DNA of 64,000 nt from Sphingomonas radiodurans (GCF_020866845.1 NZ_CP086594.1:744001-808000), one strand, 5' to 3'; counted from the stretch's first letter, positions 49,969 through 61,409 are shown. Made by a program: numbers and translations. The notes: a model not told the origin generated them from the letters alone.

Positions 49969-51310
49969 TCTTGCCTTCATCGGCTTCCTCGTCGCGCTGC
50001 TCGGCTTCGGCTTCAAGCGGCCCTTCATCTTCGTCCTGACGTACGTCTACATCGACATCGTCTCGCCGCAGCGGCTGACCTATTATCTGCTGAACAGCGT
50101 GCCGATCTCGCTCGTCGCGGCAGGGTTGGCGGTGATCGCCTGGGCGCTGATCGACGACAAGCGCGATTCGCGATTCGCGCCGCGCCAGGGCTTGATCCTG
50201 CTGCTGCTGATCTATTGCGGCCTCACCACGCGCACCGCCGATTTCCCGGTCGAGGCTTTGGAAAAATGGGAATGGGTGTGGAAGAATCTCGCCTTCGCCG
50301 TCTTCCTGCCGCTCACCTTGCGCACCCGTCTCCGCATCGAGGCGCTGCTGCTGTTCATGCTGCTCTCCGCCAGCTCGATCATCATCGTCGGCGGGATCAA
50401 GACGCTCGCGTCGGGCGGCGGCTATGGCGAATTGAACCTCATGGTCTCGAACAATTCGGGGCTCTACGAAGGCTCGATCATCTCCGCGGTCTCGATATCG
50501 ATCATCCCGATCGTGCTGTGGCTCGCAAAATACGGCACGATCTACGTGCCCGACTGGCGCGTGAGATGGTTCTGCGCCGGGCTGATCTTCGCCTGCCTGT
50601 TGATGCCGGTTGGCACGTCGGCGCGCACCGGGCTGCTCTGCATCGCGCTGCTCGCGGTGCTGATGCTGCGCGACGTGAAGAAGCGCATGATGTATCTCGG
50701 CACGCTCGCGCTGCTCGGCCTCGTCGCCGTCCCCTTCCTGCCCTCCGCCTTCAGCGAGCGGATGGGCACGATCAAGACGTACCAGGCCGACGAAAGCGCC
50801 TCCACGCGCCTCGCCGTGTGGCAGTGGACGATCGACTATGCGAAGCAGCACCCGTTCGGCGGCGGGTTCGAGGCCTATCGCCAGAACAGCATCCGCTACG
50901 ATACCGTCCAGGTCGCGGGCGAAGGCGCCAGCGCCACCGTCAAGCGCAACCTGACGGTCGACAAGAGCCGCGCCTATCATTCGAGCTATTTCGAAATGCT
51001 CGGCGAACAGGGCTATCCTGGACTCGTCATCTGGCTGCTCATCAACATCATCGGCGTTGTCCGCATGGAAATCCTGCGCCGCCGCTACAAGGAAGGCGAC
51101 TTCGCCTGGGCCGGCGGCCTCGCCGGCGCGCTCCAGCACGCCCACCTCATTTACCTGCTCGGCGGCGCCTTCGTCGGCATCGCCTTCCAGTCCTTCCTCT
51201 ACATGCTGCTCGGCGCGCAGATCGGGTTGGACACGTATATGGCAAGGCGCGCGAAGGAGATGTCCTGGCGCCCAATGCGCCGCGACCGCACGGGGCTGGC
51301 CGCCGCTTAG
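49961..51310 (+). CDS. Putative O-glycosylation ligase, exosortase A-associated
   Basis: A 449-residue polytopic membrane protein with about 10-12 helices and a large periplasmic loop, of the Wzy/O-antigen ligase superfamily. The segments FKRPFIFVLTYVYIDIVSPQRLTYY (in two parts), GGFEAYRQNSIRYDTVQ and HSSYFEMLGEQGYPGLVIWL are the features of the XrtA-associated subgroup. It probably transfers a lipid-linked glycan to a protein or polymer acceptor. The start is GTG at 49961, overlapping a small membrane protein gene. The exosortase itself is outside the window. Confidence 0.88.
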   Translation: MRDLAFIGFLVALLGFGFKRPFIFVLTYVYIDIVSPQRLTYYLLNSVPISLVAAGLAVIAWALIDDKRDSRFAPRQGLILLLLIYCGLTTRTADFPVEALEKWEWVWKNLAFAVFLPLTLRTRLRIEALLLFMLLSASSIIIVGGIKTLASGGGYGELNLMVSNNSGLYEGSIISAVSISIIPIVLWLAKYGTIYVPDWRVRWFCAGLIFACLLMPVGTSARTGLLCIALLAVLMLRDVKKRMMYLGTLALLGLVAVPFLPSAFSERMGTIKTYQADESASTRLAVWQWTIDYAKQHPFGGGFEAYRQNSIRYDTVQVAGEGASATVKRNLTVDKSRAYHSSYFEMLGEQGYPGLVIWLLINIIGVVRMEILRRRYKEGDFAWAGGLAGALQHAHLIYLLGGAFVGIAFQSFLYMLLGAQIGLDTYMARRAKEMSWRPMRRDRTGLAAA

Positions 51311-51378
51311 TGTTGGGGTGGTCAGGCGCGAATGGCCGGAAGTGGTGGGTAGCGGACGCCAAGTTCCGCTCAAACCGC

Positions 51379-51597
51379 TCAACTACTGCTCGTGCTACCA
51401 AACAACTTTTCAAGCGCCCAGTTCAACAGCAATGTCCCCACAGCCAACACGGATGCGACCCCGACGATCAACATAACTGAATTCTGCGTAGAAAGTCCTT
51501 CAAGCAAATAGAACGTATTTCGCAATAGCAAAAAGGCGACGGTCAGACTGCCTAACGCCGCAAAGAAACACAGCCCTAGCCGTTGATGGCCTGTCAT
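51379..51597 (-). CDS. Small two-helix membrane protein, 72 aa
   Basis: Two hydrophobic segments (about 8-25 and 40-60) with a short polar loop and a Ser-rich C-terminus. AAGGAG stands 7 bases before the ATG. No family recognised. It is the first of three leftward genes with base composition less GC-rich than the surroundings. Confidence 0.6.
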   Translation of the reverse strand: MTGHQRLGLCFFAALGSLTVAFLLLRNTFYLLEGLSTQNSVMLIVGVASVLAVGTLLLNWALEKLFGSTSSS

Positions 51598-51732
51598 GTT
51601 CTGCTCCTTGATCGCGGCTTCATCAGCGTTGAAAGAGAGTTAGTTGGCTAGCCGATTGGTCACCTAAACGGCACGATGTGGCGGTAAAATGACCTGCGAT
51701 CGGCAGGCCTAATCCCGGTGTCGCCTTGTCAC

Positions 51733-52389
51733 TTAACCCTCAGAATTGGCAACCCGCTTCAATTCCGACCTCAGGCGTTGCTCATCGAAGGCATGCTGCT
51801 GGAATTCTCCGCCGCGCTCGACCCAAAACAGGAAAAGATGCGCTGACCATCGATTGGGATTGGGTTGGGTTCGCGCGTGGCGTAGATCGATGCCGCGATA
51901 CAGAACAGCGTCGCCGGGCGCCATTGCGACTGAAGTAAATGACTCGTTGCCCCAATCATCGACGCAAGGCGCTTCGCTGGTTACGCGAGTTGAGCCGACC
52001 TCCAACGGCCAAGGCTTGTCGTCGCTGTACGCCAGCGTGAGCGAGACGCTATGCTCGCACGACGGGCGGTCGGAATGAACCCGGCACACGTCATCCTGCT
52101 GATAGATGCGGAAATAATCATAGCTCGGGAGAAGGTCAGCGCCCGTGACCATACTGATCATCGGCGTCAGGCCCCAGAGGAATGTAGTTAGGGGTCGATA
52201 GAAATGCCCGGAGATATCGATGGTCTGATGCTTGGAAAGTGCCTGAAATTGAGAAAATGTCTGAAAAGACTTTCCGGCGCTTTGCAGGTCTATCTGTAGC
52301 TGCTTGAACAGGTTTGCCGCTACCTCCGAAGGGATAAGACCGCGGATCGTCGCATACCCATCTGCCTCGTAATCACCCTCGATCTGCAT
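51733..52389 (-). CDS. 2-oxoglutarate/Fe(II)-dependent oxygenase-like protein
   Basis: A 218-residue protein that shows the facial triad of 2OG-Fe(II) oxygenases: H105-x-D107 (CRVHSDRPS) and a distal H171 (DLRHART), with R180 nine residues on as a candidate 2OG-binding residue. The AMAPGDAVLYRG segment before the distal His is typical of the double-stranded beta-helix. Substrate unknown; small molecules, amino acids or sugars are possible. Composition is less GC-rich than in neighbouring genes, which hints at horizontal gain. Confidence 0.7.
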   Translation of the reverse strand: MQIEGDYEADGYATIRGLIPSEVAANLFKQLQIDLQSAGKSFQTFSQFQALSKHQTIDISGHFYRPLTTFLWGLTPMISMVTGADLLPSYDYFRIYQQDDVCRVHSDRPSCEHSVSLTLAYSDDKPWPLEVGSTRVTSEAPCVDDWGNESFTSVAMAPGDAVLYRGIDLRHARTQPNPNRWSAHLFLFWVERGGEFQQHAFDEQRLRSELKRVANSEG

Positions 52390-52492
52390 GGTCGCACTCA
52401 GTCATTGCGTAGCCCCTGAACGCCGCGTTCGGGCACGCTATTACGCCTAGCGACTGTCCGCAATCGGGTCGTAAGCGGACCGTCAGCCGGAA

Positions 52493-53215
52493 TCAGGGCG
52501 TCTTCGTTGCCGGCGGAAGCAGCTTGGCTTCGGTACTTTTTAGGTTCGTGTAGGCACCGCCGTCACCGTCAGCTGTAAAGCGCACCGTGACTTCGATGGT
52601 CCGGTTGCACAGCTCAACTGGCCAGACCTCGCTCCACGAACCGGCGTAACGAACTCCATAGACGTCCGCGCCGAGGTCGGGCTCTTCCTTGGCGACGCGG
52701 GTGACGCCCAAGTTCGCGCCACTTGGGTCACACTCAAACGCGTTCCGCCTGGCGATCGCTGTAGCCTGGAGGACGGCGAGCGGCCAAGTGTCACCAATCA
52801 GCGATTCATTGGCGAGCGACAGCCCCCGATTGGTACGGATGGTGGTGAGCACGCCCGCCTTGTCCTCAGAGATGGTGTAGCGGACTGGGGTGGCATCGCA
52901 GTTCGGGTGGCGGGCGGTAACGGTCCAGCCGTTCTTCAGCTGCCCGGCGAGAATGCCCTGGAAGACGAACTTAACGCTGGTCGCTGGCACAACATTATCA
53001 ACGACAGTGCTGGTCGGAACGCAGCCGCCAGAGCGCTTCTGCACAACCATTGCGGCTTCCATGACCCGCTCCCGAATAGTCGATGGAGCGGGCTGCGGTG
53101 CCGCCGCGTTCCAAGCCGTCAGCCGCTGGAGGATCAGAGGATGCTGTGCGTAGCCAGAAGTTGTGTAGCCGGCTGCAAGGGCAGCCGGAAACAATAGGCG
53201 AATACGAGGGTCCAT
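52493..53215 (-). CDS. Hypothetical secreted protein, 240 aa
   Basis: An exported protein of unknown family: signal peptide (1-22, ending GYA), then a mixed region with four or more cysteines (GGCVPTST, PNCDATP, FECDPSG, ELCNRTI) that could form two disulfides. GAGAGG precedes the ATG at 53215; a longer frame from 53251 has no signal peptide start. It shares the weaker GC content of the two genes downstream. Confidence 0.65.
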   Translation of the reverse strand: MDPRIRLLFPAALAAGYTTSGYAQHPLILQRLTAWNAAAPQPAPSTIRERVMEAAMVVQKRSGGCVPTSTVVDNVVPATSVKFVFQGILAGQLKNGWTVTARHPNCDATPVRYTISEDKAGVLTTIRTNRGLSLANESLIGDTWPLAVLQATAIARRNAFECDPSGANLGVTRVAKEEPDLGADVYGVRYAGSWSEVWPVELCNRTIEVTVRFTADGDGGAYTNLKSTEAKLLPPATKTP

Positions 53216-53710
53216 CGCTTCACCTCTCGCATTGCGAGCTGAGGTCCACAATGGGTCGGGTGCGGGCTTTCATCGCGAATGTCCGCTGGTGGGGGTGGGC
53301 TCAATCGGTAAACTCACCGGCGTTAGCGGACATTCCGAAACACCGTCATGCTGAACTTGTTTCAGCATCCACTGCGTCACGAGCGACGGCATCGCGGTTC
53401 GATGGCTGGACCCTGAGACACATTCAGCGCGGCGGAAGCAGTCACTTGCGTCGCGACGGTCGCGGCGCAATCCCCGCCACCCCTCGCCATCCCGCACGCA
53501 AACGGCATACCCCGCCCTCGCACGGCACCACCCCGGACAAAGCAAAACCCCGCTTTCGCACCCTTCCCCCTCACGCCCCCCCCTGCTATCGCGCCGCACA
53601 ACGTCTCGCATCGCCCGTCTGGGCGCGCCCGCGCGAGGGCCCGGTCCAGACCAAGGCCCCCGCCTCCCCGCCGCGCCCGAGACTGGCCACTATAAGGGAA
53701 CAAGACCCGC
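53216..53710 (+). other. Intergenic region upstream of acnA
   Basis: About 495 bases without a convincing gene. It holds one type B palindromic repeat (53345-53371), a C-rich stretch, and TATAAG at 53691-53696, a possible -10 element only 14 bases before the acnA ATG. Short frames here have poor codon use and no ribosome-binding sites. Confidence 0.5.
53345..53371. repeat. Palindromic repeat, type B
   Basis: GTCATGCTGAACTTGTTTCAGCATCCAC-type unit (shown here as arms ATGCTGAA and TTCAGCAT with a short loop). Further copies surround the GIY-YIG gene at 60226-60756. Confidence 0.8.
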
Positions 53711-56398
<2,688 letters not shown>

Positions 56399-56412
56399 GG
56401 ACTTTTTCTTCC

Positions 56413-56434
56413 CCCCTCCCCTTCAGGGGAGGGG
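56413..56434. repeat. Short GC hairpin (type C palindrome)
   Basis: CCCCTCCCC TTCA GGGGAGGGG, 9-base perfect arms, 14 bases after the acnA stop. No T tract follows it in the acnA direction, so it is a repeat-type hairpin that may still protect the transcript end. Related G/C-rich palindromes occur at 58349, 60116 and 63269. Confidence 0.6.
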
Positions 56435-56459
56435 CAGTGTCCCAACTAACCGATGACGA

Positions 56460-56488
56460 TTGAAAGTAAGGCAAAATTACCTTACTTT
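56460..56488 (+). promoter_or_regulatory. Promoter and inverted-repeat operator of the toxin-antitoxin pair
   Basis: AAAGTAAGG (56463-56471) and CCTTACTTT (56480-56488) form an inverted repeat. It overlaps a possible promoter: TTGAAA (56460-56465), a 17-base spacer and TACTTT (56483-56488). A start of transcription about 7 bases on would coincide with the ATG at 56495, so the mRNA may be leaderless. Autorepression by the antitoxin is the usual scheme. Confidence 0.55.
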
Positions 56489-56494
56489 CCTCGC

Positions 56495-56749
56495 ATGACG
56501 ACGCTGACGATCACCGCCAAGGGCCAGATCACGCTCAAGAAAGAGCTGCTCCGCCACCTCGGCCTCGGCCCCGGCGACAAGCTCGACGTACAGCCAGTCC
56601 CCGGCGGCGGCTTCACGATGCGTCCCGCCACGAACGGCCGGCGGACGATCGAAGACAGTATCGGCGCGCTCAAGCGCCCCGGCCAGAAAACCCTCTCGAT
56701 CGAAGAAATGAACGACGTGATCGCACAGGCCTGGGCCGGCGAGCGGTGA
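56495..56749 (+). CDS. vapB: AbrB/MazE-type antitoxin (VapB)
   Basis: An 84-residue antitoxin: an N-terminal swapped-hairpin DNA-binding domain (TLTITAKGQITLKKELLRHL, then GPGDKLDVQPV) and a C-terminal toxin-binding tail (SIEEMNDVIAQAWAG). The start at 56495 is preferred over the ATG at 56453 because the earlier codons would run through the operator. No Shine-Dalgarno precedes either, in keeping with a leaderless start. It overlaps the toxin gene by 4 bases (GTGA). Confidence 0.88.
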   Translation: MTTLTITAKGQITLKKELLRHLGLGPGDKLDVQPVPGGGFTMRPATNGRRTIEDSIGALKRPGQKTLSIEEMNDVIAQAWAGER

Positions 56750-57162
56750 AGGTCGCCTTCGACACGAACATCCTCGTCCGTCTGTTCGTTGCGGACGATG
56801 CGCTACAGTTAGAGGCCGCCCGTGGGGTACTTCGCGACGCCGAGACGATCGCGGTTCCGATCGTCGCCCTATGCGAAGCCGTCTGGGTGATGCGAAAAGC
56901 CTATAAATTGCCGTTCGCCGAGGTCGCCGATCACCTCGATCTATTCCTCGCCGACGAACGTGTCCGCTACGACCGCACCCTGGCCGCCGGCGGCATCGCG
57001 CTGCTGCGTGCCGGCGGCGACTTCGCGGACGCCGTCATCGCCGCCGACGGCCGCCGCCTCGGCGCTGACCGCCTCGTCACCTTCGATCAACAGGCCGCTC
57101 GCCTGCTCGAACAGACCGGCGAACTCGTCCTCCTCCTCGACGCGGCCGCTCCGAACCGGTAA
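56746..57162 (+). CDS. vapC: PIN-domain toxin (VapC-like RNase)
   Basis: A 138-residue PIN-domain nuclease with the acidic active site D6 ([10 protein letters not shown]), E44 (VALCEAVWV), D95 ([10 protein letters not shown]) and D114 ([10 protein letters not shown]). Members cut tRNA or rRNA and stop growth when freed from the antitoxin. The start is GTG, overlapping the antitoxin stop. It is followed by the isovaleryl-CoA dehydrogenase gene, which is functionally unrelated. Confidence 0.9.
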   Translation: MKVAFDTNILVRLFVADDALQLEAARGVLRDAETIAVPIVALCEAVWVMRKAYKLPFAEVADHLDLFLADERVRYDRTLAAGGIALLRAGGDFADAVIAADGRRLGADRLVTFDQQAARLLEQTGELVLLLDAAAPNR

Positions 57163-57191
57163 CGGCCGTTACCAGAACACCGGAGAGACCC

Positions 57192-58349
57192 TTGACCCCC
57201 ACGCTCGATTTCGCGCTCGGCGAAACCGCGGACATGATCCGCGACACCACCCGCCGCTTCGCCGATGACAAGATCGCGCCGCTCGCCGCGAAGATCGACG
57301 CCGACGATTGGTTCCCGCGCGACGAGCTCTGGCGCCCGATGGGCGAGCTCGGCCTCCACGGCATCACCGTCGACGAGGAAAGCGGCGGCCTCGGGCTCGG
57401 CTATCTCGAACACGTCATCGCGTGCGAGGAAGTCAGCCGCGCATCCGCCTCGATCGGCCTCAGCTACGGCGCGCATTCGAACCTGTGCGTCAATCAGATC
57501 AGCCGCTGGGCGTCCCCTGAGCAAAAGGCCAAATACCTCCCCAAACTGATCAGCGGCGAACACGTCGGCAGCCTCGCCATGTCCGAGGCCTCCGCCGGCA
57601 GCGACGTCGTCTCGATGAAGCTCAAGGCCGAACCGGTGCAAGGCGGCTACGTGCTCAACGGCACCAAATTCTGGATCACCAACGCCGCCTACGCCGACAC
57701 GCTCGTCGTCTACGCGAAGACCGGCGAAGGCTCGCGCGGCATCACCACCTTCCTGATCGAGAAGGACATGCCCGGCTTCGCGATCGGCCAGAAGATCGAC
57801 AAGATGGGCATGCGCGGCTCGCCCACCGCCGAGCTCGTCTTCACCGATTGCGAGGTGCCCGACGAGAACGTCATGGGGCCGGTCAACGGCGGCGTCGGCG
57901 TGCTGATGAGCGGGCTAGATTACGAGCGCACGGTATTGGCCGGCATTCAGCTCGGCGTGATGCAGGCCTGCCTCGACGTCGTGATCCCCTACCTTCGCGA
58001 ACGCCAGCAATTCGGCAAGCCGATCGGCGCCTTCCAGCTGATGCAGGCCAAGGTCGCCGACATGTACGTCGCGCTCAATAGCGCGCGCGCTTATGTCTAC
58101 GCCGTCGCCCGCGCCTGCGACACCGGCAAGACGACGCGCTTCGACGCCGCCGGCGCGATCCTGCTCGCCAGCGAAAACGCCTTTAAGGTCGCCGGCGAGG
58201 CGGTCCAGGCACTCGGCGGCGCCGGCTATACCAAGGACTGGCCAGTCGAACGCTTCCTACGCGACGCCAAGCTGCTCGACATCGGCGCGGGCACCAACGA
58301 AATCCGCCGCATGCTGATCGGCCGCGAACTGATCGGCGCAGCCTCGTGA
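57192..58349 (+). CDS. ivd: Isovaleryl-CoA dehydrogenase
   Basis: A 385-residue FAD-dependent acyl-CoA dehydrogenase of leucine degradation. The catalytic glutamate sits at E245 in [11 protein letters not shown], the position used by isovaleryl-CoA dehydrogenases, while the usual site near the C-terminus has glycine ([12 protein letters not shown]). FAD and substrate loops ([20 protein letters not shown]) are complete. The start is TTG at 57192, preceded by GGAGAG. Methylcrotonyl-CoA carboxylase genes follow, which supports the assignment. Confidence 0.92.
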   Translation: MTPTLDFALGETADMIRDTTRRFADDKIAPLAAKIDADDWFPRDELWRPMGELGLHGITVDEESGGLGLGYLEHVIACEEVSRASASIGLSYGAHSNLCVNQISRWASPEQKAKYLPKLISGEHVGSLAMSEASAGSDVVSMKLKAEPVQGGYVLNGTKFWITNAAYADTLVVYAKTGEGSRGITTFLIEKDMPGFAIGQKIDKMGMRGSPTAELVFTDCEVPDENVMGPVNGGVGVLMSGLDYERTVLAGIQLGVMQACLDVVIPYLRERQQFGKPIGAFQLMQAKVADMYVALNSARAYVYAVARACDTGKTTRFDAAGAILLASENAFKVAGEAVQALGGAGYTKDWPVERFLRDAKLLDIGAGTNEIRRMLIGRELIGAAS

Positions 58350-58484
58350 TCCTCCCCGGCACGGGGAGGGGGACCGCGCCGCGCAGCGGCGTGGTGGAGG
58401 GGGCTCGCCACGATCGTTCCCGCCTGCGGCACCCCCCCTCCACCAGCCTTCGGCTGGTCCCCCTCCCCATGGATGGGGAGGATC
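58349..58484. repeat. Composite GC-rich palindromic element (type C)
   Basis: Two arms, ATCCTCCCCGGC..GGGGAGGGGGACC at 58349-58375 and its inverse at 58456-58484, enclose about 80 bases with further short palindromes (GCCGCGCAGCGGC, CCAGCCTTCGGCTGG). The whole gap between ivd and the carboxylase gene could fold into one long structure. A half copy lies at 60116-60163. Confidence 0.75.
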
Positions 58485-58491
58485 GTCAGTC

Positions 58492-60093
58492 ATGACCGCC
58501 CCCACGCTCACCACCGCCCTCTCCCCCGAGAGCGAATCCTTCCGCACCAACGCCACCCACAACCGCGCCCTCGCCGAGCAACTCCGTGCCGACGTCGCGC
58601 AGGCAGCATTAGGCGGCAACGCCAAATCCCGCGAGCGCCATACCGCCCGCGGCAAGCTCCTCCCCCGCGACCGCGTCGAACGCCTGCTCGATCCCGGTTC
58701 GCCGCTGCTCGAGATCGGCCAGCTCGCCGCCAACAACCTCTACGACGATGACATCCCCGGCGCCGGCCTCATCACTGCGATCGGCCGCGTCTCGGGCCGC
58801 CAGTGCATGATCGTCTGCAACGACGCGACCGTTAAGGGCGGCACCTATTACCCCCTCACCGTCAAGAAGCACCTGCGCGCGCAGGAAATCGCCGAGGCCA
58901 ACCGCCTCCCCTGCATCTACCTCGTCGACTCGGGCGGCGCGAACCTGCCCCACCAGGCGGAAGTATTCCCCGACCGCGAACATTTCGGTCGAATCTTCTT
59001 CAACCAGGCCAACATGAGCGCGAAGGGCATCCCCCAGATCGCCTGCGTCATGGGCAGTTGCACCGCCGGCGGCGCGTACGTCCCCGCGATGTCCGACGAG
59101 ACGGTGATCGTCCGCGAACAAGGCACGATCTTCCTCGCCGGCCCGCCGCTCGTACAAGCCGCCACCGGCGAGATCATCACCGCGGAGGATCTCGGCGGCG
59201 GCGACCTCCACGCGCGCAAATCGGGCGTCGTCGATCACCTCGCCGAGAACGACGAACACGCCCTCACGATCGTCCGCGACATCGTCTCGACACTGGCGCC
59301 CGAACACACGCCAGACGTGAACTTGCGCGCCCCCCGCGCCCCCAAGTTCGCGCAGGAAGACCTCTACGGCATCGTGCCCCAGGACGTCCGCGCCCCATAC
59401 GACGTCCACGAAGTCATCGCGCGGCTGGTCGACGGCAGCGAGTTCCACGAATTCAAGGCGCTCTACGGCAGCAGCCTCGTCTGCGGCTTCGCGCACATCC
59501 ACGGGGCACCGGTCGCGATCCTCGCCAACAACGGCGTCCTGTTCTCCGAAAGCGCCGTCAAGGGCGCGCATTTCATCGAACTCGCCTGCCAACGTCGCGT
59601 GCCGTTGCTGTTCCTCCAGAACATCTCGGGCTTCATGGTCGGCGGCAAATACGAGGCCGAAGGCATCGCCAAGCACGGCGCGAAGCTCGTCACCGCCGTC
59701 GCCACCGCGAGCGTGCCGAAGATCACCGTGCTGATCGGCGGCAGCTTCGGCGCCGGCAACTACGGCATGTGCGGCCGCGCCTATTCCCCCCGCTTCCTGT
59801 TCACCTGGCCCAACAGCCGCATCAGCGTGATGGGCGGCGAACAGGCCGCAAGCGTGCTGGCCACCGTCCACCGCGACGCGAGCAACTGGAGCGCCGAGGA
59901 AGCCGAAGCCTTCAAGGCCCCGATCCGCCAGAAATACGAGGACGAAGGCAACCCGTATTACGCCGCCGCCCGCCTATGGGACGACGGCGTGATCGACCCG
60001 GCGCAAACCCGCGACGTCCTGGGCCTGGCGCTGGCCGCGTGCCTCAACGCCCCAATCCCCGAGACGCCAAAATTCGGCGTGTTCCGCATGTGA
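58492..60093 (+). CDS. mccB: Methylcrotonyl-CoA carboxylase, carboxyltransferase (beta) subunit
   Basis: A 533-residue biotin-dependent carboxyltransferase. The two crotonase-like halves are present: the acyl-CoA half ([16 protein letters not shown], then [17 protein letters not shown]) and the carboxybiotin half ([28 protein letters not shown], read in parts). The GGANLPHQ and NISGFMVG segments are typical of the methylcrotonyl rather than propionyl enzyme. With ivd before it and the alpha subunit at 61410, it carries out the carboxylation step of leucine breakdown. Confidence 0.93.
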   Translation: MTAPTLTTALSPESESFRTNATHNRALAEQLRADVAQAALGGNAKSRERHTARGKLLPRDRVERLLDPGSPLLEIGQLAANNLYDDDIPGAGLITAIGRVSGRQCMIVCNDATVKGGTYYPLTVKKHLRAQEIAEANRLPCIYLVDSGGANLPHQAEVFPDREHFGRIFFNQANMSAKGIPQIACVMGSCTAGGAYVPAMSDETVIVREQGTIFLAGPPLVQAATGEIITAEDLGGGDLHARKSGVVDHLAENDEHALTIVRDIVSTLAPEHTPDVNLRAPRAPKFAQEDLYGIVPQDVRAPYDVHEVIARLVDGSEFHEFKALYGSSLVCGFAHIHGAPVAILANNGVLFSESAVKGAHFIELACQRRVPLLFLQNISGFMVGGKYEAEGIAKHGAKLVTAVATASVPKITVLIGGSFGAGNYGMCGRAYSPRFLFTWPNSRISVMGGEQAASVLATVHRDASNWSAEEAEAFKAPIRQKYEDEGNPYYAAARLWDDGVIDPAQTRDVLGLALAACLNAPIPETPKFGVFRM

Positions 60094-60115
60094 TGGCGAA
60101 CGACGCGCCAAAAAA

Positions 60116-60163
60116 TCCTCCCCGGAACGGGGAGGGGGACCATGCGAAGCATGGTGGAGGGGC
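60116..60163. repeat. Type C palindromic element, half copy
   Basis: ATCCTCCCCGGAACGGGGAGGGGGACCATGC with a second short hairpin (CATGCGAAGCATG), matching one arm of the composite element at 58349-58484. It lies 22 bases after the mccB stop. Confidence 0.7.
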
Positions 60164-60225
60164 TGGCCACGCACTGACCGGCCCACGAGCGACGGTTACC
60201 CACGCCCGCGGCCGCCCACCCGCCC

Positions 60226-60378
60226 GTCACCCTGAACTCGTTTCAGGGTCCACCGCGCCGCACGTGCCGTACACGCGCGTGGAAACCTGAATGCTGAAAC
60301 AAGTTCAGCATGACGCCGGCATAGATGAAGCGCGCATTCCTCCACGCCCCCGTCATGCTGAACTCGTTTCAGCATCCC
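60226..60378. repeat. Three type B palindromes left of the GIY-YIG gene
   Basis: Units at 60226-60253 (CCCTGAACTCGTTTCAGGG core, forward), 60291-60315 (ATGCTGAAACAAGTTCAGCAT core, reverse) and 60352-60378 (ATGCTGAACTCGTTTCAGCAT core, forward). The first carries compensating changes in both arms (CCCTG/CAGGG), which shows that pairing is kept. Confidence 0.85.
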
Positions 60379-60389
60379 CCGCCCCGCAC

Positions 60390-60695
60390 TCACTGCCCCA
60401 GCGGCTCCATTCCCAACGCAACCGCCAGATCCCGCCAATCAGGATTGTCTCGCTCGATCAGATTGATCTTCCACTCACGATGCCACCGCTTGAGCTGCTT
60501 CTCCCGCGCAATTGCCGTCGGCATGTCAGCAAACATCTCATAGAACACCAGCCGATGCACGCCATGCTGCGCGGTAAATCCTGGCACCGTCCCGCTGCGA
60601 TGCTGCCAAAGCCGCGCCAGCAAGTCGCTCGTCACACCGATGTAGAGCGTCCCCATCCGCTTGCTTGCCAGAATGTAGACGCACGGCTGCTTCAT
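60390..60695 (-). CDS. Small GIY-YIG nuclease
   Basis: A 101-residue single-domain GIY-YIG nuclease (UPF0213/YhbQ-like). The motif is split as VYILASKR and LYIGVTSDLLARLWQH, with the catalytic Arg (ARLWQH region), His and a Glu in the later IAREKQLKRWHREWK block. Such small proteins are numerous in alphaproteobacteria and their role is poorly known. This copy is surrounded by four palindromes of one family, and lies in the middle of the leucine-degradation genes on the opposite strand. Confidence 0.88.
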   Translation of the reverse strand: MKQPCVYILASKRMGTLYIGVTSDLLARLWQHRSGTVPGFTAQHGVHRLVFYEMFADMPTAIAREKQLKRWHREWKINLIERDNPDWRDLAVALGMEPLGQ

Positions 60696-60727
60696 CGTTG
60701 CCCCTCAACCACAACGCCCGCGGCACC

Positions 60728-60756
60728 GTGGATGCTGAAACGAGTTCAGCATGACG
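60728..60756. repeat. Type B palindrome right of the GIY-YIG gene
   Basis: GTGGATGCTGAAACGAGTTCAGCATGAC, the exact inverse form of the unit at 60352-60378. It lies 32 bases from the GIY-YIG start, so the gene is bracketed by an inverted pair. Confidence 0.85.
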
Positions 60757-60799
60757 TCGGGCTAGGAGCAACGCTCGCGCTGCCGAACAAGGAAACCCC

Positions 60800-61276
60800 A
60801 TGATCCTCCCCCTCCTCCTCGCCCTCCAGACCACCCCGGTCGCCCCAATCGAGCGCGGCACCGCCCTCCCCCCGCCCGCCTCGGAAGAAGGCCAAGTCCT
60901 CGCCCCCGTCCAGCGCCTCTTTGACGCGCTCGCCGCTAGGAACCCGCAAGCGATCCTCGCCGAGGTCCGCCCCGACGGTCGCGCCACCGCCGTCGACGAG
61001 AAGCCCGACGGCACCCGCGCCATCACCACCAACGACTGGCCCAGCTTCGCGCAACGCCTCGCCACCCCCGGCCCGCGCCTGAACGAGCGCCTCACCGGCA
61101 CCCCCGCGGTCGAGATCGACGGCGACATCGCGATGGTCTGGTCCGGCTACACCTTCACCATCGACGGCAAGCTCAGCCACTGCGGCACCGACCACGTGGG
61201 TCTGATCCGCGAGAACAACCGCTGGAAAATCCTCAACCTCACCTGGACGAAGCGCACCACCGGCTGCGCGCAATGA
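60800..61276 (+). CDS. NTF2-like (SnoaL/DUF4440-type) protein, exported
   Basis: A 158-residue protein with an N-terminal hydrophobic leader and an NTF2-like fold (PVQRLFDALAARNPQAILAEV, then GDIAMVWSGYTFTIDGKLSHCGTDHVGLI read in parts, ending WKILNLTWT). Family members bind small hydrophobic ligands or act as enzymes; this one is unassigned. AAGGAA lies before the ATG. Similar genes are often found within or next to methylcrotonyl-CoA carboxylase loci, but a direct role is not known. Confidence 0.8.
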   Translation: MILPLLLALQTTPVAPIERGTALPPPASEEGQVLAPVQRLFDALAARNPQAILAEVRPDGRATAVDEKPDGTRAITTNDWPSFAQRLATPGPRLNERLTGTPAVEIDGDIAMVWSGYTFTIDGKLSHCGTDHVGLIRENNRWKILNLTWTKRTTGCAQ

Positions 61277-61409
61277 ACCCTGTCCTACGCCCCGCCACCC
61301 GCGCTAAACGCCGGCCCATGCTGACCACGAACCAAATTGCGAGTGTTGAGGCCTGTTGGAGAAAACCGCGCCACAGCCTCAACATTGTCAACATTCGCAG
61401 GCCTGCAGC

